Under the pieces are notes generated by a model. The model saw only the letters and a program-made list of their open reading frames with translations. It searched no databases and had not been told where the DNA came from. The translations under genes were made by a program, and so were the position numbers. Shown in pieces: positions 44,301 through 55,671 of a stretch of DNA of 64,000 bases (the first letter of the stretch is position 1; each line of letters starts with the position of its first letter). Source of the DNA: Atrina japonica (lineage: Eukaryota > Mollusca > Bivalvia > Pterioida > Pinnidae); contig BROG01000372.1 of assembly GCA_030159075.1 (NCBI GenBank), positions 555,001-619,000 of the forward strand, read 5' to 3'.

Positions 44301-46919
44301 TACAGAATAGATGAAGATGAAGTTAGAAATATGTGATGACTAGACAAGAAGACATCTGAAGACTAAAGTAGCTGATTATCTCCCTTGTTGATGATCACCT
44401 GCAATATGCAATACTACATGGGAGTCAGATTTTTTTTCTAAAGATATTTGACCACTTCTGAAAGGGTGCAGGTCATAATGACCCAAAGGCCTTTCCCCTA
44501 AGCAGCAATAAACTTATTTTGACACATATGCAAGGAACAAAAAAAATATTTAGTTTTAGGGTAAAAATTTCAATAATGTTAAAGATATGCGCTACTCGAA
44601 TAATTTTATGGCATATGGTCAATTACGATAAGAATTATGAATATTCTGCAGTACATTGATCGAACAATTATGATTTTTTATGTCATCACCATACCAGTAG
44701 TATTTCTTGCTCCTGACTTCCATGGATCTGGAGTTATTACCTTCCCCAATTTTTTCTGACCTATAAAAGAATGAACAGAATAAGAATCAATGTTAGTAAG
44801 TGCAGTATAAATGATAAAAAATACAAGTTGTCATTTGAATTAGTCTTAGCTTAATATGTGTTTAAGTGCACAAGTTATGGTTGAATTCAGAATATTGATG
44901 ATTTAATTTAAATATTAAACAGTAAATATTTACAAATTATTGGAGTAAGAGACAAGTTATGTAAAGTACATGTATCGTATATACTCAACTATAAGTTGGA
45001 TTTTCTGGAGTAAACTTTCAATCTTAAAAGGGGCACCGACTTATAGGCGAGTCCTAGTTGGTAGGCAAAAAATCAGAGCTGATACTCCCAAAGATATTCA
45101 AAAATTCAGGACAGGTTAGAAAATTCAAGTATGAGACTGTGATCAAATTAACACTATCGCTGAGTTTTGGACATTCTTCAAGGTACTGAGGGTATTTTTT
45201 ATCTTAAGAAATAAAATAATATCAAAGGTACTTTGTTGCTTTTTTATTACAATGTATACATAGTGGTTCAAGTTCTTTGACTATAATATTCGTCTCAGAT
45301 GTGCAGTACATGTGCTGTTAAACTGTTCCACTCGAATGGCTGCCATTATTATAAATCATACTGAATGCTTAGCCCATATTTTGATAATACTTTTAATAAT
45401 TGCAACATATAAATTAAATGATACATTAAAAACATGAAACCACATATACTGTATGCTTGTTTATTCATAAATGCTGCGTGGATTATCAAACAATGGGACA
45501 GTTTCACTTGAGTCATGTTTGTGCCCAGTCAGTCAGAACACCTGTGGTTGTATACACATGATTAATACTGAAGTAACACTTGCAGAAAACAATAGATCAA
45601 ACTGGTCATGTTAATTGATCACTTTGTCTAAACAAATCAGGTAGCACGAGGTGAATCTGTTGATAAGACAGGCCTAATATAAACTGCATAAACAATTCTG
45701 CCATTCTGCCTGGATCGGTCCGTTTTCAACATTACACGCCTACAGTACATGTACATCACTTCTTGATTGGACACTTTGACTTAGGCATGTTAAGGCATGG
45801 AAACATGCATGTAGAGTGTGATTTAATCAAGTTTTTTATGAGAAGTGTGAGCATTATTGAAAAAAAAATACATCACAATAAAACTTGATGATACCATATT
45901 GAAATTAAGTATATGCACGAGTAAATATGTTTATTTATCTCTGGTTCCGTAACATAACACGGGCTGGTAATACCCTCTTTATTTCATGTTCACATGTTTT
46001 CCGGAAAACACCGCCAAACATGTATATATGTTTTGAAAACAAGTATTACAAGTCATAACGAAACTCTGACTAAGTCTCCATATTTTCTACATACTGTAAA
46101 GGGTCTTCTTTGGAAACATAGCTAAAATTTTTATTAAATATTGGTAAGATTTTCTTTGAAAACAATTCCCAATCAGATTTTTTACTTGACATATTCTCAG
46201 TTTTTGACACCGACTTATAGGTGGGTCAACGGTAAATCTCAAGATTTTAGGCCCAAAGTCTATCTCCGACTTATAGGCGAGTATATAAGGTAATTTAATA
46301 CAGTCTTAAATTTAAGTTTAAGTTTGAAGTAAACACTGTGAAATTAACGTTATTTTTGCCCTAAATACTGTACATATGGTACATGTACAAATTATTAGTG
46401 ACTTCATTTGTTTTCAGCACGTTTATAAACATACATAAGTTTCCCATTATTTTCTATGTGAAATTTTCTTATTTCAAATTATTCTCCTGGGTGTTTTTAA
46501 CCATTCTTTTTTTTTTTTAATTATTCTCTTAAAGCCTAATCCCTATACAATGTAATTTCTTCTAATAAATCACTGGTTATTTTGTGATACTAAAATTCTG
46601 AGATACCTACAACATATAATTTTCTTTACAACAAATATTTTCTTAGAGTTATTTACTATTTATATGTAAGAACTAAGAACAAAGAACAGGTTAAAATAAA
46701 ATTGTTATAATGACAATCTGTATCAGTGTACTGTATGATTATCAAATATAATTGTTAAAAAATAAGAAAATAGACTTGAAAATGAACTACAGTACAAACA
46801 AGAACAGAAATCATTGAAAATTATTTTAAAATGGTCGTTTTTAAAAGAAAGTAATGTAAAATGATCGTTTGTTCATAAACTTAAGGCATGGCGCGGTACA
46901 TACATTTTTCGCACACCAT
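41330..46919 (-). CDS. CRIPT: CRIPT, cysteine-rich PDZ-binding protein, complete
   Basis: CRIPT is a small conserved eukaryotic zinc-binding protein, first described as a ligand of the third PDZ domain of PSD-95 and also reported in the minor spliceosome. Exons in transcript order: 46919-46904, 44760-44695, 44198-44144, 42618-42539, 41990-41973, 41394-41330. They total 300 nt: 99 residues plus TAG, against 101 in human. The protein starts MVCEKC and has four CxxC pairs (3/6, 56/59, 71/74, 81/84), the conserved blocks KVITPDPWK.GARNTT, NENKALT.KK, CKSSVHQ.GSHYCQGCAYKK and GICAMCGKK, and ends QTSV, a class I PDZ ligand. Every junction is GT-AG and phases close exactly. Exon 1 codes 16 nt and exon 5 is 18 nt, so gene predictors may miss them. 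Identity is very secure. Confidence 0.95.
43072..43400. mobile_element. Nested MITEs in CRIPT intron 3
   Basis: An outer element starting CAGTCAAACTTGTATCAAAG (43072) with AAAGACCACCTC motifs is interrupted by a CAGTGGAACC-family copy at 43131-43288. The outer sequence resumes as CTCTTTATAAAGGCCACCTG. The outer right end is not sharply defined. Confidence 0.55.
44975..46290. mobile_element. 1.3-kb non-autonomous TIR element (CCGTATATACTC type)
   Basis: The left end is TCGTATATACTCAACTATAAG and the right end read inward is CCTTATATACTCGCCTATAAG, with TA on both sides. It shares most of its length with 57894-59030 (TTTCTGGAGTAAA, TCCTAGTTGGTAGGCAAAAA, GCTGCGTGGATTAT). No transposase frame. CRIPT intron 1. 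Confidence 0.75.
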
Positions 46920-47137
46920 AATTCAAAGATTATGAAATGGGTTTATCCAAGATAAAATTCTGTCAATACTGCTCAGAAGAACGTAAATATGTCGAAAGCT
47001 GTTGATACCGGAAATAAATAAATATATCTAAGTTTTAAAATGAAAACGGACAGTGTAGATTACGGAACACGAAACCATCCACCAGCCATCGATTTCTTTT
47101 ACTACTGTTGTGAATAATCGTTATAATAACAAGACAA
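46920..47137. promoter_or_regulatory. Shared divergent promoter of CRIPT and the asparaginase-like gene
   Basis: The two start codons, on opposite strands, are 218 bp apart, so both 5' UTRs and both promoters must share this stretch unless an unseen 5' exon exists. It contains ACCGGAAA (ETS-like CCGGAA at 47008-47013) and no evident TATA box in a position that decides a start. Bidirectional promoters with such motifs are typical of housekeeping gene pairs. Function is inferred from layout only. Confidence 0.55.
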
Positions 47138-50100
47138 ATGTCATCACAGCTGGACAAAGGAATTCTTATTATACAAACAGGAGGTAAAATCTGTGTGTGG
47201 AGCACCAGAAACGTGGTGAATTAAAATTGTGCCCATTACTATATTGCAGTATAGGACAAGTCAACTTTGAACTTTAACCCATGACAAAAAGTCCATTATG
47301 TTGTCATATCCAAGATAATCCTGCAACTTAGATATTTATAATTGACAAAATTTTTTTGCTATATAATGAGAGAATAAAGAAATGTACTTGCGCAGAAAAT
47401 AATGCTAGTATTATACAGACTTGCCAACCTCGAAAAATTTTCATTTGGAGATTTTTCAATCTCATGGGGTAGGCTCTAAATTTTAGTAAGTTTATTTTTT
47501 TCGTGGGGGAGATATGTATATATTTATCAAAATTTTACATAAAAAATAGGGAGTCTCCATATTTATGGTGGATACTTGGCAAGTATGTATTTATATAATG
47601 TATCTGCAGTTAGTGTATATAGTCTGTATGGTGGGTCAGTGGTAGGATATGTGCATAGAGCAAACAGATGGTTCAGGGTGCAACTCCGAATGGGGGCAGA
47701 CAATAGAAGTTAAAGTTACGGTTATTAAAGTAGATGACGTGTCACATTTTAATGAATGTTGATAGTTTGTTGACAAAAGTCCATAGTATAGTGCAGACAT
47801 TAAATTTTCTGTCTCTAATAAGTAATGAAGACTGCCATGCAATCTCATCGTGTGCCATGCTGTCATACAACCCCATCAGGCTTGGATCTTCAGTATAGAT
47901 GAAAACCTTCTTTTTTCATGAAAGCTATACAGCATATTTTTGTGAAAAGAATGCCGAGTTAATCCGAATTGAACAAAACTTTCAAGGCATAATATTTGGA
48001 AAAATTAGGAGCCCAATCCTCAGCTTGAGGGGTTCACCAACTACACCTAGGACCTCCCAGCAAATAGTGAACCATTTGGCTTGATTTTAGTTCCAAGCCA
48101 GTACTTAGACGAAAAATATACACTCCTATGTAATTACATGTAAATTCCAAAGCCAGCCAGATACTTCATTGATAATATGATACAGGAGTTATCTCCCATT
48201 AGTATGCTAGATAACAGAATTGCATGTGCCTGCAGGTCTCAGAAGAAGCTTGCAAGTACCATGTCATGATAGAAATATGTACCGATAATTTATATGGCAG
48301 CATCCTGTTTTTATCTTTTTATCTGGTTGGCCCAATATATTTATCTGGTGGCAAGAGATATCATGGTCACATTTGTATGGATATTAATTAAATTATGCAA
48401 TTGACGAAAAAGATGGGTGAACCATTTGGCTTAAGTTTAGTTCCAACTTGTACTTAGATGAAAATATACACTCCTATGTAATTACATGTTAATTCCAAAG
48501 CCAGCCAGATACTTAATTGATGATATGATACAGGAGTTATCTCCCATTAGTGTGCTAGATAACAGAATTGCATGTGCCTGCAGGTCTCTTCAGAAGCTTG
48601 TAAGTACCATGTCATGATAGAAATATGTACCGATATTTTATATGGCAGCTTCCTGTTCTTATCTTTTTATCTGGTTGGCCCCACATATTTATCTGGTGGC
48701 ACGAGATATCATGGTCACATTTGTATGGATATTGATTAAATTATGCATTTGACCAAAAAGACGGGGCCTTTCTTCAGAGATCACGATGTTCACAAACATA
48801 TGTACACCTATGGTCTCAATGAGAAACCACTTTTGTTATCTAACACTTGTGTAGAGAAACCACTTTTGTTATTTAACACTTGTGTAGAGAAACCACTTTC
48901 ATTATAAACCACCTGTTTCACAAGACCACTTTAATTAGAGACTGCTTTCATTAATTCATTCACCCCTAAAGACACATTCGGACTGGTCTAAGTCATTGAT
49001 TTACAGAAGAGTCCATTGTTTTTCAGGGGTTGAAGAGTTAAAATCAACCTACATTCAGAGGAACAATGTGATTTGGACAGAACTTCTTTTGAGATAACTC
49101 TTGTCTTGATAAGATTAATGTCTTATAAATTTTTAGTGATCTGTGAAAACAGGTCTTACTGTATTGTACTTATGGCACTTACATTTTATTATTATCTATT
49201 TTCTTCAGGAACTATTGACAAAGACTACCCCAAAACCATAAAAGGTTATGCATTTGAAATCTGTGAAGCGGCTGTTTCAAGGATCCTGGAGAGAGTTCGA
49301 TCAACTGTCAAATATGAGATTGTAACTGCATGTAAAAAAGATAGCCAAGACATAACAGATGTTGACAGGTTAGATAACTCTTGTGATTAAGATAGTCAAA
49401 ACATTACAGATGTGGACAGGTTAGATAACTCTTGTGGTTAAGATAGGCAAAACATTACAGATGTGGACAGGTTAGATAACTCTTGTGGTTAAGATAGGCA
49501 AAACATTACAGAAGTGGACAGGTTAGATAACTCTTGTGGTTTAGATAGACAAAACATTACAGATGTGGACAGGTTAGATAACTCTTGTGGTTGAGATAGA
49601 CAAAAGATTACAGATGTGGACAGGTTAGATAACTCTTGTGGTTAAGATATGCAAAACATTACAGATGTGGACAGGTTAGAGTACTCTTGTTTTGAGAGGT
49701 TAGATAACTCTTGTGGTCGAAATAACCAAGACATTACAGGACAGGTTAGATAACTCTTCTGAAATGATGCTGATAACTCCTGTGAAATGACCCTGATACG
49801 CAATTGGCATGATTTTCCAGGCGTAATGGGTCTTTTAATTCACACCACCCATCCACTTTGCCTCCAATATTTATTTAGACTTCTTGAACATGTTTTCTAC
49901 TCCTCTTTTTGGAAAAATCAGTGAGTACATTTTTGACCATATGCATGATGTGGCGACTTCTCCCGTCCACCCTTTTCTCGTTTGTAATCAAATGACAGTT
50001 GTGCAGCGAGTACTGCTAAGGCAGGGTTAATGTAACTATATGAATGTTTTAATGATAGAATCTTTGTCTGCCAGACAGCATTTCATTTTGAGTGTAAAAT

Positions 50101-51090
50101 ATTTTTAAATACTAAGAAAAAGCAGGTAGAAATTGTTTTATGAATGATATTCTGCTTTTAGTATCTTATTTTAGTGAAAATCGTAGCTACTATCTGTTTA
50201 AGTATCTTACAAGAGAAATCGGTCTTAGCGATTATAAGTGACCTATTCTTATCAACATAAATGACAATGTTATACAGTCAATTTTTGAATTATTGTCACC
50301 CAATTAATTGTCATTCTTCCAATAATGCCACATTTTTCAGAATGTTTTTCCAACTATGTAAAATTCTCTTTATAACACCAAATTCATCATTGCCATCCGT
50401 TACTCTTTTTTTTAGAACAAACATCCATTTCAAAGTGTTATGTATCTTGACATACCACCATATGTGATTGTGGTCAGTGAAATGGCCAATTGGTCACCAG
50501 AGGTCACTGGTGTAAAGCCAGGCAGCAGTATAGTAAGACCTGGAAATTGAAGAATTAAACAAAAAATAATTGCGATACTTTACATGTTCCGTTTTCTGTT
50601 TATCAAAGTTAGATCTATGATACCAAAAAACAGTAACTTTCACCCCCCCCCCCCACTTCCCGATGCAGGAATTCAATTCATATCTATACCGCCATAATTT
50701 CTAAATAATAAAAGGTAGCAGTTTATCGAAAAATCGACTGTATATATGAATTATGTTATTATATCTATATTTTTCAGACAAAAAATATTGGAATTATGTC
50801 AAGAAACGGAGTCTGATAAAATTCTAATCACACATGGAACAGATACCATCATTGAGACTTCTGCTTATCTAGCTCGGCATAATTTGAATAAAAGAATAGT
50901 AATCACAGGTGCTTTTCTGCCGGAAACATTCAAAAACTCAGATGCCGATTTTAATGTGGGAATGGCATTTGGAGCTCTTCAGTCACTGACCATGCCAGGG
51001 GTATTTGTCACAATGAACGGTTGCATCTCTCATTGGTCAAAGTGCTGTCGTAATGAAAATACACATTTTTTTCATGGCAGTTTGTCTTGA
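47138..51090 (+). CDS. Stand-alone asparaginase N-terminal-domain protein
   Basis: Exons 47138-47183, 49209-49368 and 50778-51090 join in phase to 519 nt: 172 residues plus TGA. The product opens IIQTGGTIDKDYP and carries ITHGTDTIIET, the two signatures of L-asparaginase/glutaminase. By position T17, T90 and D91 match E. coli AnsB Thr12, Thr89 and Asp90. The TGGTI motif is built across the exon 1/2 junction. Full asparaginases have about 330 residues in two domains; this is only the N-terminal domain, like the short asparaginase-domain proteins I know from bacteria. Near the C-terminus the residue aligned with AnsB Lys162 appears to be Arg160. There is no signal peptide, so it is probably cytosolic. 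An AATAAA lies at 51095-51100, five bases after the stop. It diverges from CRIPT. Amidohydrolase activity is uncertain; family membership is strong. Confidence 0.85.
48067..48766 (+). repeat. 350-bp tandem duplication in intron 1 of the asparaginase-like gene
   Basis: GTGAACCATTTGGCTT at 48067 recurs at 48417 with period 350. The two copies (48067-48416 and 48417-48766) are nearly identical, differing by scattered substitutions and small indels. No coding frame. Confidence 0.9.
49338..49760 (+). repeat. 51-bp minisatellite grown from an exon end and its splice donor
   Basis: The last 31 nt of exon 2 (49338-49368) plus the first 20 of the intron form a unit repeated with period 51. Donor-like ACAG|GTTAGAT sites fall at 49369, 49420, 49471, 49522, 49573, 49624 and 49675, with degraded ones near 49699 and 49745. 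The unit contains ATTACAGATGTGGACAGG. Because 51 is a multiple of three the frame is kept, and the first intronic unit has TAA (GAT TAA) in the exon frame. Confidence 0.93.
50642..50654 (+). repeat. Short poly-C run
   Basis: CCCCCCCCCCCC lies about 125 bases before exon 3 of the asparaginase-like gene. It is minor but a possible assembly weak point. Confidence 0.6.
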
Positions 51091-51114
51091 TGCCAATAAA
51101 TTACCATATTTGAC

Positions 51115-51345
51115 AGAATAGTCCGACTCGTGTAACTTGGTGGGGTGGAGTAACTTTTTGATTATCATACAGATAACTCTTCTCACTTTTTGACAAAGAC
51201 AGACTTCACAGGAAATGTGCTTTATTCCTCAACGGATATCTGTAGGTATGACAAATAGGAACCATAACTCTTGCCGGTTTAATGGTAATGTTGTTGTACT
51301 TTATTACCTAAAATTTAAAGTTGTTCACTGTCAAGAATGGAATCA
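51115..51345 (+). repeat. Empty-site paralogue of the 31400-33100 repeat
   Basis: ACTTGGTGGGGTGGAGTAAC, TCACTTTTTGACAAAG and TACTTTATTACCTAAAATT align with 31410-31472 joined to 32958-33080, without the AGCTCACCTGG insertion. The age and class of the host repeat are unknown. Confidence 0.65.
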
Positions 51346-52496
51346 AGAGACAGATTATATGGATTTTAGAACAGCAATTAATAAAATGATGTTATAATTC
51401 ATTATTTCTGGCTTTTATAATGGAAAAAAATCATTCATTAATTTTTTTTTTTAAAACTGCAAACCCAATTGCAAAGTTGAAACAAGATGTGTTTGTGGAA
51501 TACAAATGGCCGGGGCATAAAAAGACCTATACATTTAGGTTCTAAGATGTTTTAACCCCCACAGTCCATAATGGACTGATCCAATACAATATAAAAGATC
51601 ATACCATTAAGAAAGGGTTATATAATAAACACGTGTATAAATATGTTGAGTTATAGACTTTTTATATATAATATTGTTTTTATCCAATGCCGTTGCATTC
51701 AACTCATCAAGTAAATACCATTAACATAATTTTACACAGACAACATACTTCACTGTATTTCAGGTACTGAAATCATTATTAAGAAGTAGGTCAAATGGTA
51801 TTATCTAGATCACAAAATAAGGGTTTCTTCTGAAACAACTGATCGTAAAGATTGCACATGTGGAATATTAAAACTACTACTTATATATCTAAATATAGAG
51901 CCCAGGTTAAAGTTTTTGTCCAAGGATCCTGTGAGGTGTATGAACGGCCATCTTACAATAGAGACTGACATTTTGGCCAACCTCCATGAGAACAACAACT
52001 GTCAACGACACACAAACTGTCAAAATAGATTGTTTTGTTTGTATTAAAAGTTTCAAATATTGGACATTTTATAGAAATGTTTTTAAAAATTTCCGGTTGA
52101 AAAAAAACTTATTATAATATCATATTGGTGAAAAGAAACTGAATGTGAATAATGGGCGAGTAAACATTTGTATTCTTTATATGGATGGCAGGAATATCAA
52201 TTGTCATCGTATTTCATTCATTCTAGATAGTATATGTATGATATATTCTCAAATTTCCTATGGTAATATATCTTTTTAGTCTTGGTCTAATTGCCTAGTA
52301 TTCTTCTTTTTTTTAAATCAAAATGACAGCCTGTATGCCTTTGATACGTTTTGAAAAAAGACTCAAAAAAATTCATAAATTATTTATTGTATTTTTATTC
52401 CTTGTTTTGAAATATAAAACATCATGTTAATTGATGAGGCAATACTGATGATAGATACATTGAAATCTACATGGTCCATTACTCCCCTCCTTTGTA

Positions 52497-52658
52497 CAGT
52501 GTAACATGTCTTGAGAGAACACCCCACCAGCCACTGAAATGTGGTCTCTCAAGACAGGTGGTCTATTAAAAGAGGTTTTACTTGAAGGACTATTTAACCA
52601 ATTGTTTTTCAGAATGTGGTCTCAAGAGACAGGTGGTCTTTCAAGACATGTTCCACTG
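52497..52658. mobile_element. 162-bp CAGTGGAACC-family MITE
   Basis: It starts CAGTGTAACATGTCTTGAGA and ends TCAAGACATGTTCCACTG, with TA on both sides, and has internal AAATGTGGTCTCTCAAGACA as in the other family copies. Confidence 0.75.
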
Positions 52659-55600
52659 TACCATATTTTTCAAACGGAGAGGAAATAAACAACGTGAAAT
52701 CTACATAATATTGTATAATTTGTAAACAATTGGCATTAGTTGTAGATATGTGGTAAATCTACCTAATGATGAGGTTTGATACACATTGAATGAGGTGAAA
52801 GTTAAAATTGGTCGCTTCAGTGTATGGTCCATTTCATCAAAATACACAGAAAAAAAAATATCTTGGAGAAACAGTACTCTGTACTGACGCTTAAATATCG
52901 GTGTTTTGTAATGATATAGATAATCTGTTGAAAAAGATGGATAAACCGGGGAAAAAAGTACCACACCAAAAATCTCAATGATTTGTTGAACAACATTTGC
53001 AGAGTACTGAAGAATATTACTAACAGTATCTTGATGGAAGTGAAAATTTGTTATTCCATGCTTTTTTTTTCAAATAAAGACACAAGATATGTAGCTTGAC
53101 AGGGATTATATAGATAATATAAAAAATTTTCGTATGTCTTTGGGGATCCTATTTTTAGTAAAGAAAATCTAAAAACAATAATAATAATAAAATGATAGAC
53201 TTGACTACCCCACATAAAAATCCCTCATGTGTCAAAAACACATCAGCATAAACTAAGCATTGATTAATATAATCCAATCATCTAGATCTAATTTCCCATA
53301 ATTATAAAACCTGTCCACCCCTGAAACCTAATATGGAAGAGTCTGGATCACAGACCTCAACAATACATTATTCATATTCGGAGGTCTGTATTTGCAACAA
53401 AGGGGCGTTTTGACCAGTCGGACTATTAAAAATATCCCATGGCGCCCAGATAAGTAATCCGGAATTATTTTCCACAGATTTTCTGTAAGTCACTTGGACA
53501 CTAAACTACAATCTAAGACCAGTGTTATGTATTTATGTGCAATACTACGATACTTGCTGTTTTGCCTAAATATTGTCATCAAAAAAAAAATGACAACAAC
53601 AACAAACAAACAAAATTTAAGTCTTTAACATGTATATAAGCTGGAATTCAGGGATAATGGAAACTGTCTTATAACGATATCAGCGGTATTCAGAGATTAA
53701 TGCCCCCTCTTATGCATAGACATCCTTTGGATCCACCCCTGCTATAATAAAAATGAAGAACAATGTCATGTTATGAAAATTTAAGCAAATATTTGATTTG
53801 GGACTAGACAATGATGGCAAATCATACTGTGGAAATCTACGGCATCTCTGACACAGTGAGGTTGCCAGAGAATGCGGAAAACATGAACCATTAAGTTGGT
53901 CTTACTTTCAACATGACTTTTCAGCATGAAACCTGTAGATTGAGTGCATAAAGTTCATAGTACCTCTGGATTCTTACTTTGTAGTTATCACACTTTGTTT
54001 GTAGTTATTATATTTTGTTCATCATCATTATGTTTAGTTTGTAGTAATTTCATTATGAATTTCCATGATAGACCATTTCTGAATTGATTCATATATCTAT
54101 CTAATGAATATACATATCTAAATGAATTTTGATAAGAAATTTATATCAATAAACCAGGTTACACAAAACCATATGGGAAGCACTTATAAGAAATGTAATA
54201 GCTATTGATGTATACATAATTTGTTTATTTATATATAAAAAAGCTATACAAAAAATTTAATACATCTAATTCCGCCTACATTACATAACTGAAAATTTAC
54301 AAAACACAAATCTACATATCGTAAAGATTTGAGATTTGTTTTTATAATGAATTGGACATTAATCATGATATCGAAAAAAAAAAAATGCTTGACTTGTAAT
54401 AAAATATGTTTTATATATTTTTTTTACATATATATGTATATATAAATATGTACATATGCTATGCTTATACACAATTCTCTCTAGTTTCAACAACAACCAA
54501 AAGTTATACAAGAAAAAAAATATATCAAAGCAATCGAAACAAAACAAATATATTTATAAACATACACACACACATACAACTTTTATAAATGTTACATAAA
54601 GTGACACAGCATATAAATATATTGTAAAAAAAAGACTGTAACAAAAGAAATATATACATGTAAATATTTATATATATATATATCCTCTTTCATACACATC
54701 CAAAAACAATTGTAAGCAAAAAAAAAAATCATTTCCCAGGTGTTCAATATTTCCGGCACACACACACACTATTCAATATTACTAAGTTGACCATTACTGC
54801 CACATCTAGTAATAAATTTGTGAGACACAAACTGAATGTAAATGAAATGATTATGATAACGGAAACGGTAAGTCTGATATCAGGTTACCTAAATTTTGTT
54901 TCTCAAATTCAGTTTCTATTTTCTAAAAATAAGTCACGGAATCATATCTATCGGCATCCTAGTGTTCGTCATGGCACCAAATAAGGAAATTAAGTAGTCA
55001 ACAAGAATCGGGGTAAAATGATGAAGTAAGCTTTCATATGATATTTGAACACTTTTCTAAATTTGTGTCTAAAATTCACCTGAAAATAGGTCTAAGATGA
55101 AATATATGTATATTCATAATGTGAAGCCCTTATTGTTACATATAAATAATGTTATCCTACATATAGAATAAGTACAATTAAAAAAAAACAAACAAAAAAC
55201 AAAAACAAAACAAAACAATGTCATAGTTTGTATCCACTTTCTGGTTGTCTTAACTCCGTCTTTTTTTTTAAATAACCAAAACTATAGTTCTTATTCTAAT
55301 CTAAGATCAAATATGGAGTCAGAATTGGTTTCCCTTAAACTAAAAAGATTCAATCCTTCCATAATTATATCTTTGAAACCAAATCTCAATTATTTTTTTT
55401 TCTCAAAAATCTTGAAATAGCTAGATCAAATAACAGACAAAGATGTGTAATCACTTTACATTGGTTTTAACAAAGTGATATCAAATGATATGTTGAATAT
55501 ATCTATTTTTTGGACACCTTTGCAGGTGGACATCACGAAAGCTTTAATGGTTGGGTACAATCAACAAGTTTGACTTGAAACTGCCCTTGCCTTACTGAGA

Positions 55601-55671
55601 TAAATGTGCATAAATTATAACTTCTGTTGAAGACAAAATTATGAACATGAAAATAAAAATTTCTTGACTGG

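Larger units (their letters stand above)
51091..55671. other. Intergenic region, AT-rich, no convincing exon
   Basis: 51115-51345 is an uninterrupted copy of the repeat that hosts the insertion at 31473-32957. 52497-52658 is a CAGTGGAACC-family MITE. 54230-54780 is very AT-rich with TATATATA and CACACACA tracts. A 27-codon frame at 53811-53894 is the only isolated short ORF of note. The 3' UTR of the minus-strand gene ending at 55672 must occupy part of the right side; TTTATT at 54221-54226 (AATAAA on the minus strand) is one possible signal. Confidence 0.5.

Noticed and set aside
43973..44314. 113-codon plus-strand frame
   Set aside because: It overlaps CRIPT exon 3 on the other strand and has no domain-like content; it is a shadow.
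47138..51090. Bacterial contamination as the source of the asparaginase-like gene
   Set aside because: The frame is interrupted by two GT-AG introns full of repeats in a local style matching the rest of the window.
53811..53894. 27-codon ORF (MMANHTVEIYGISD...)
   Set aside because: It is short, isolated and unspliced, and nothing around it indicates translation.
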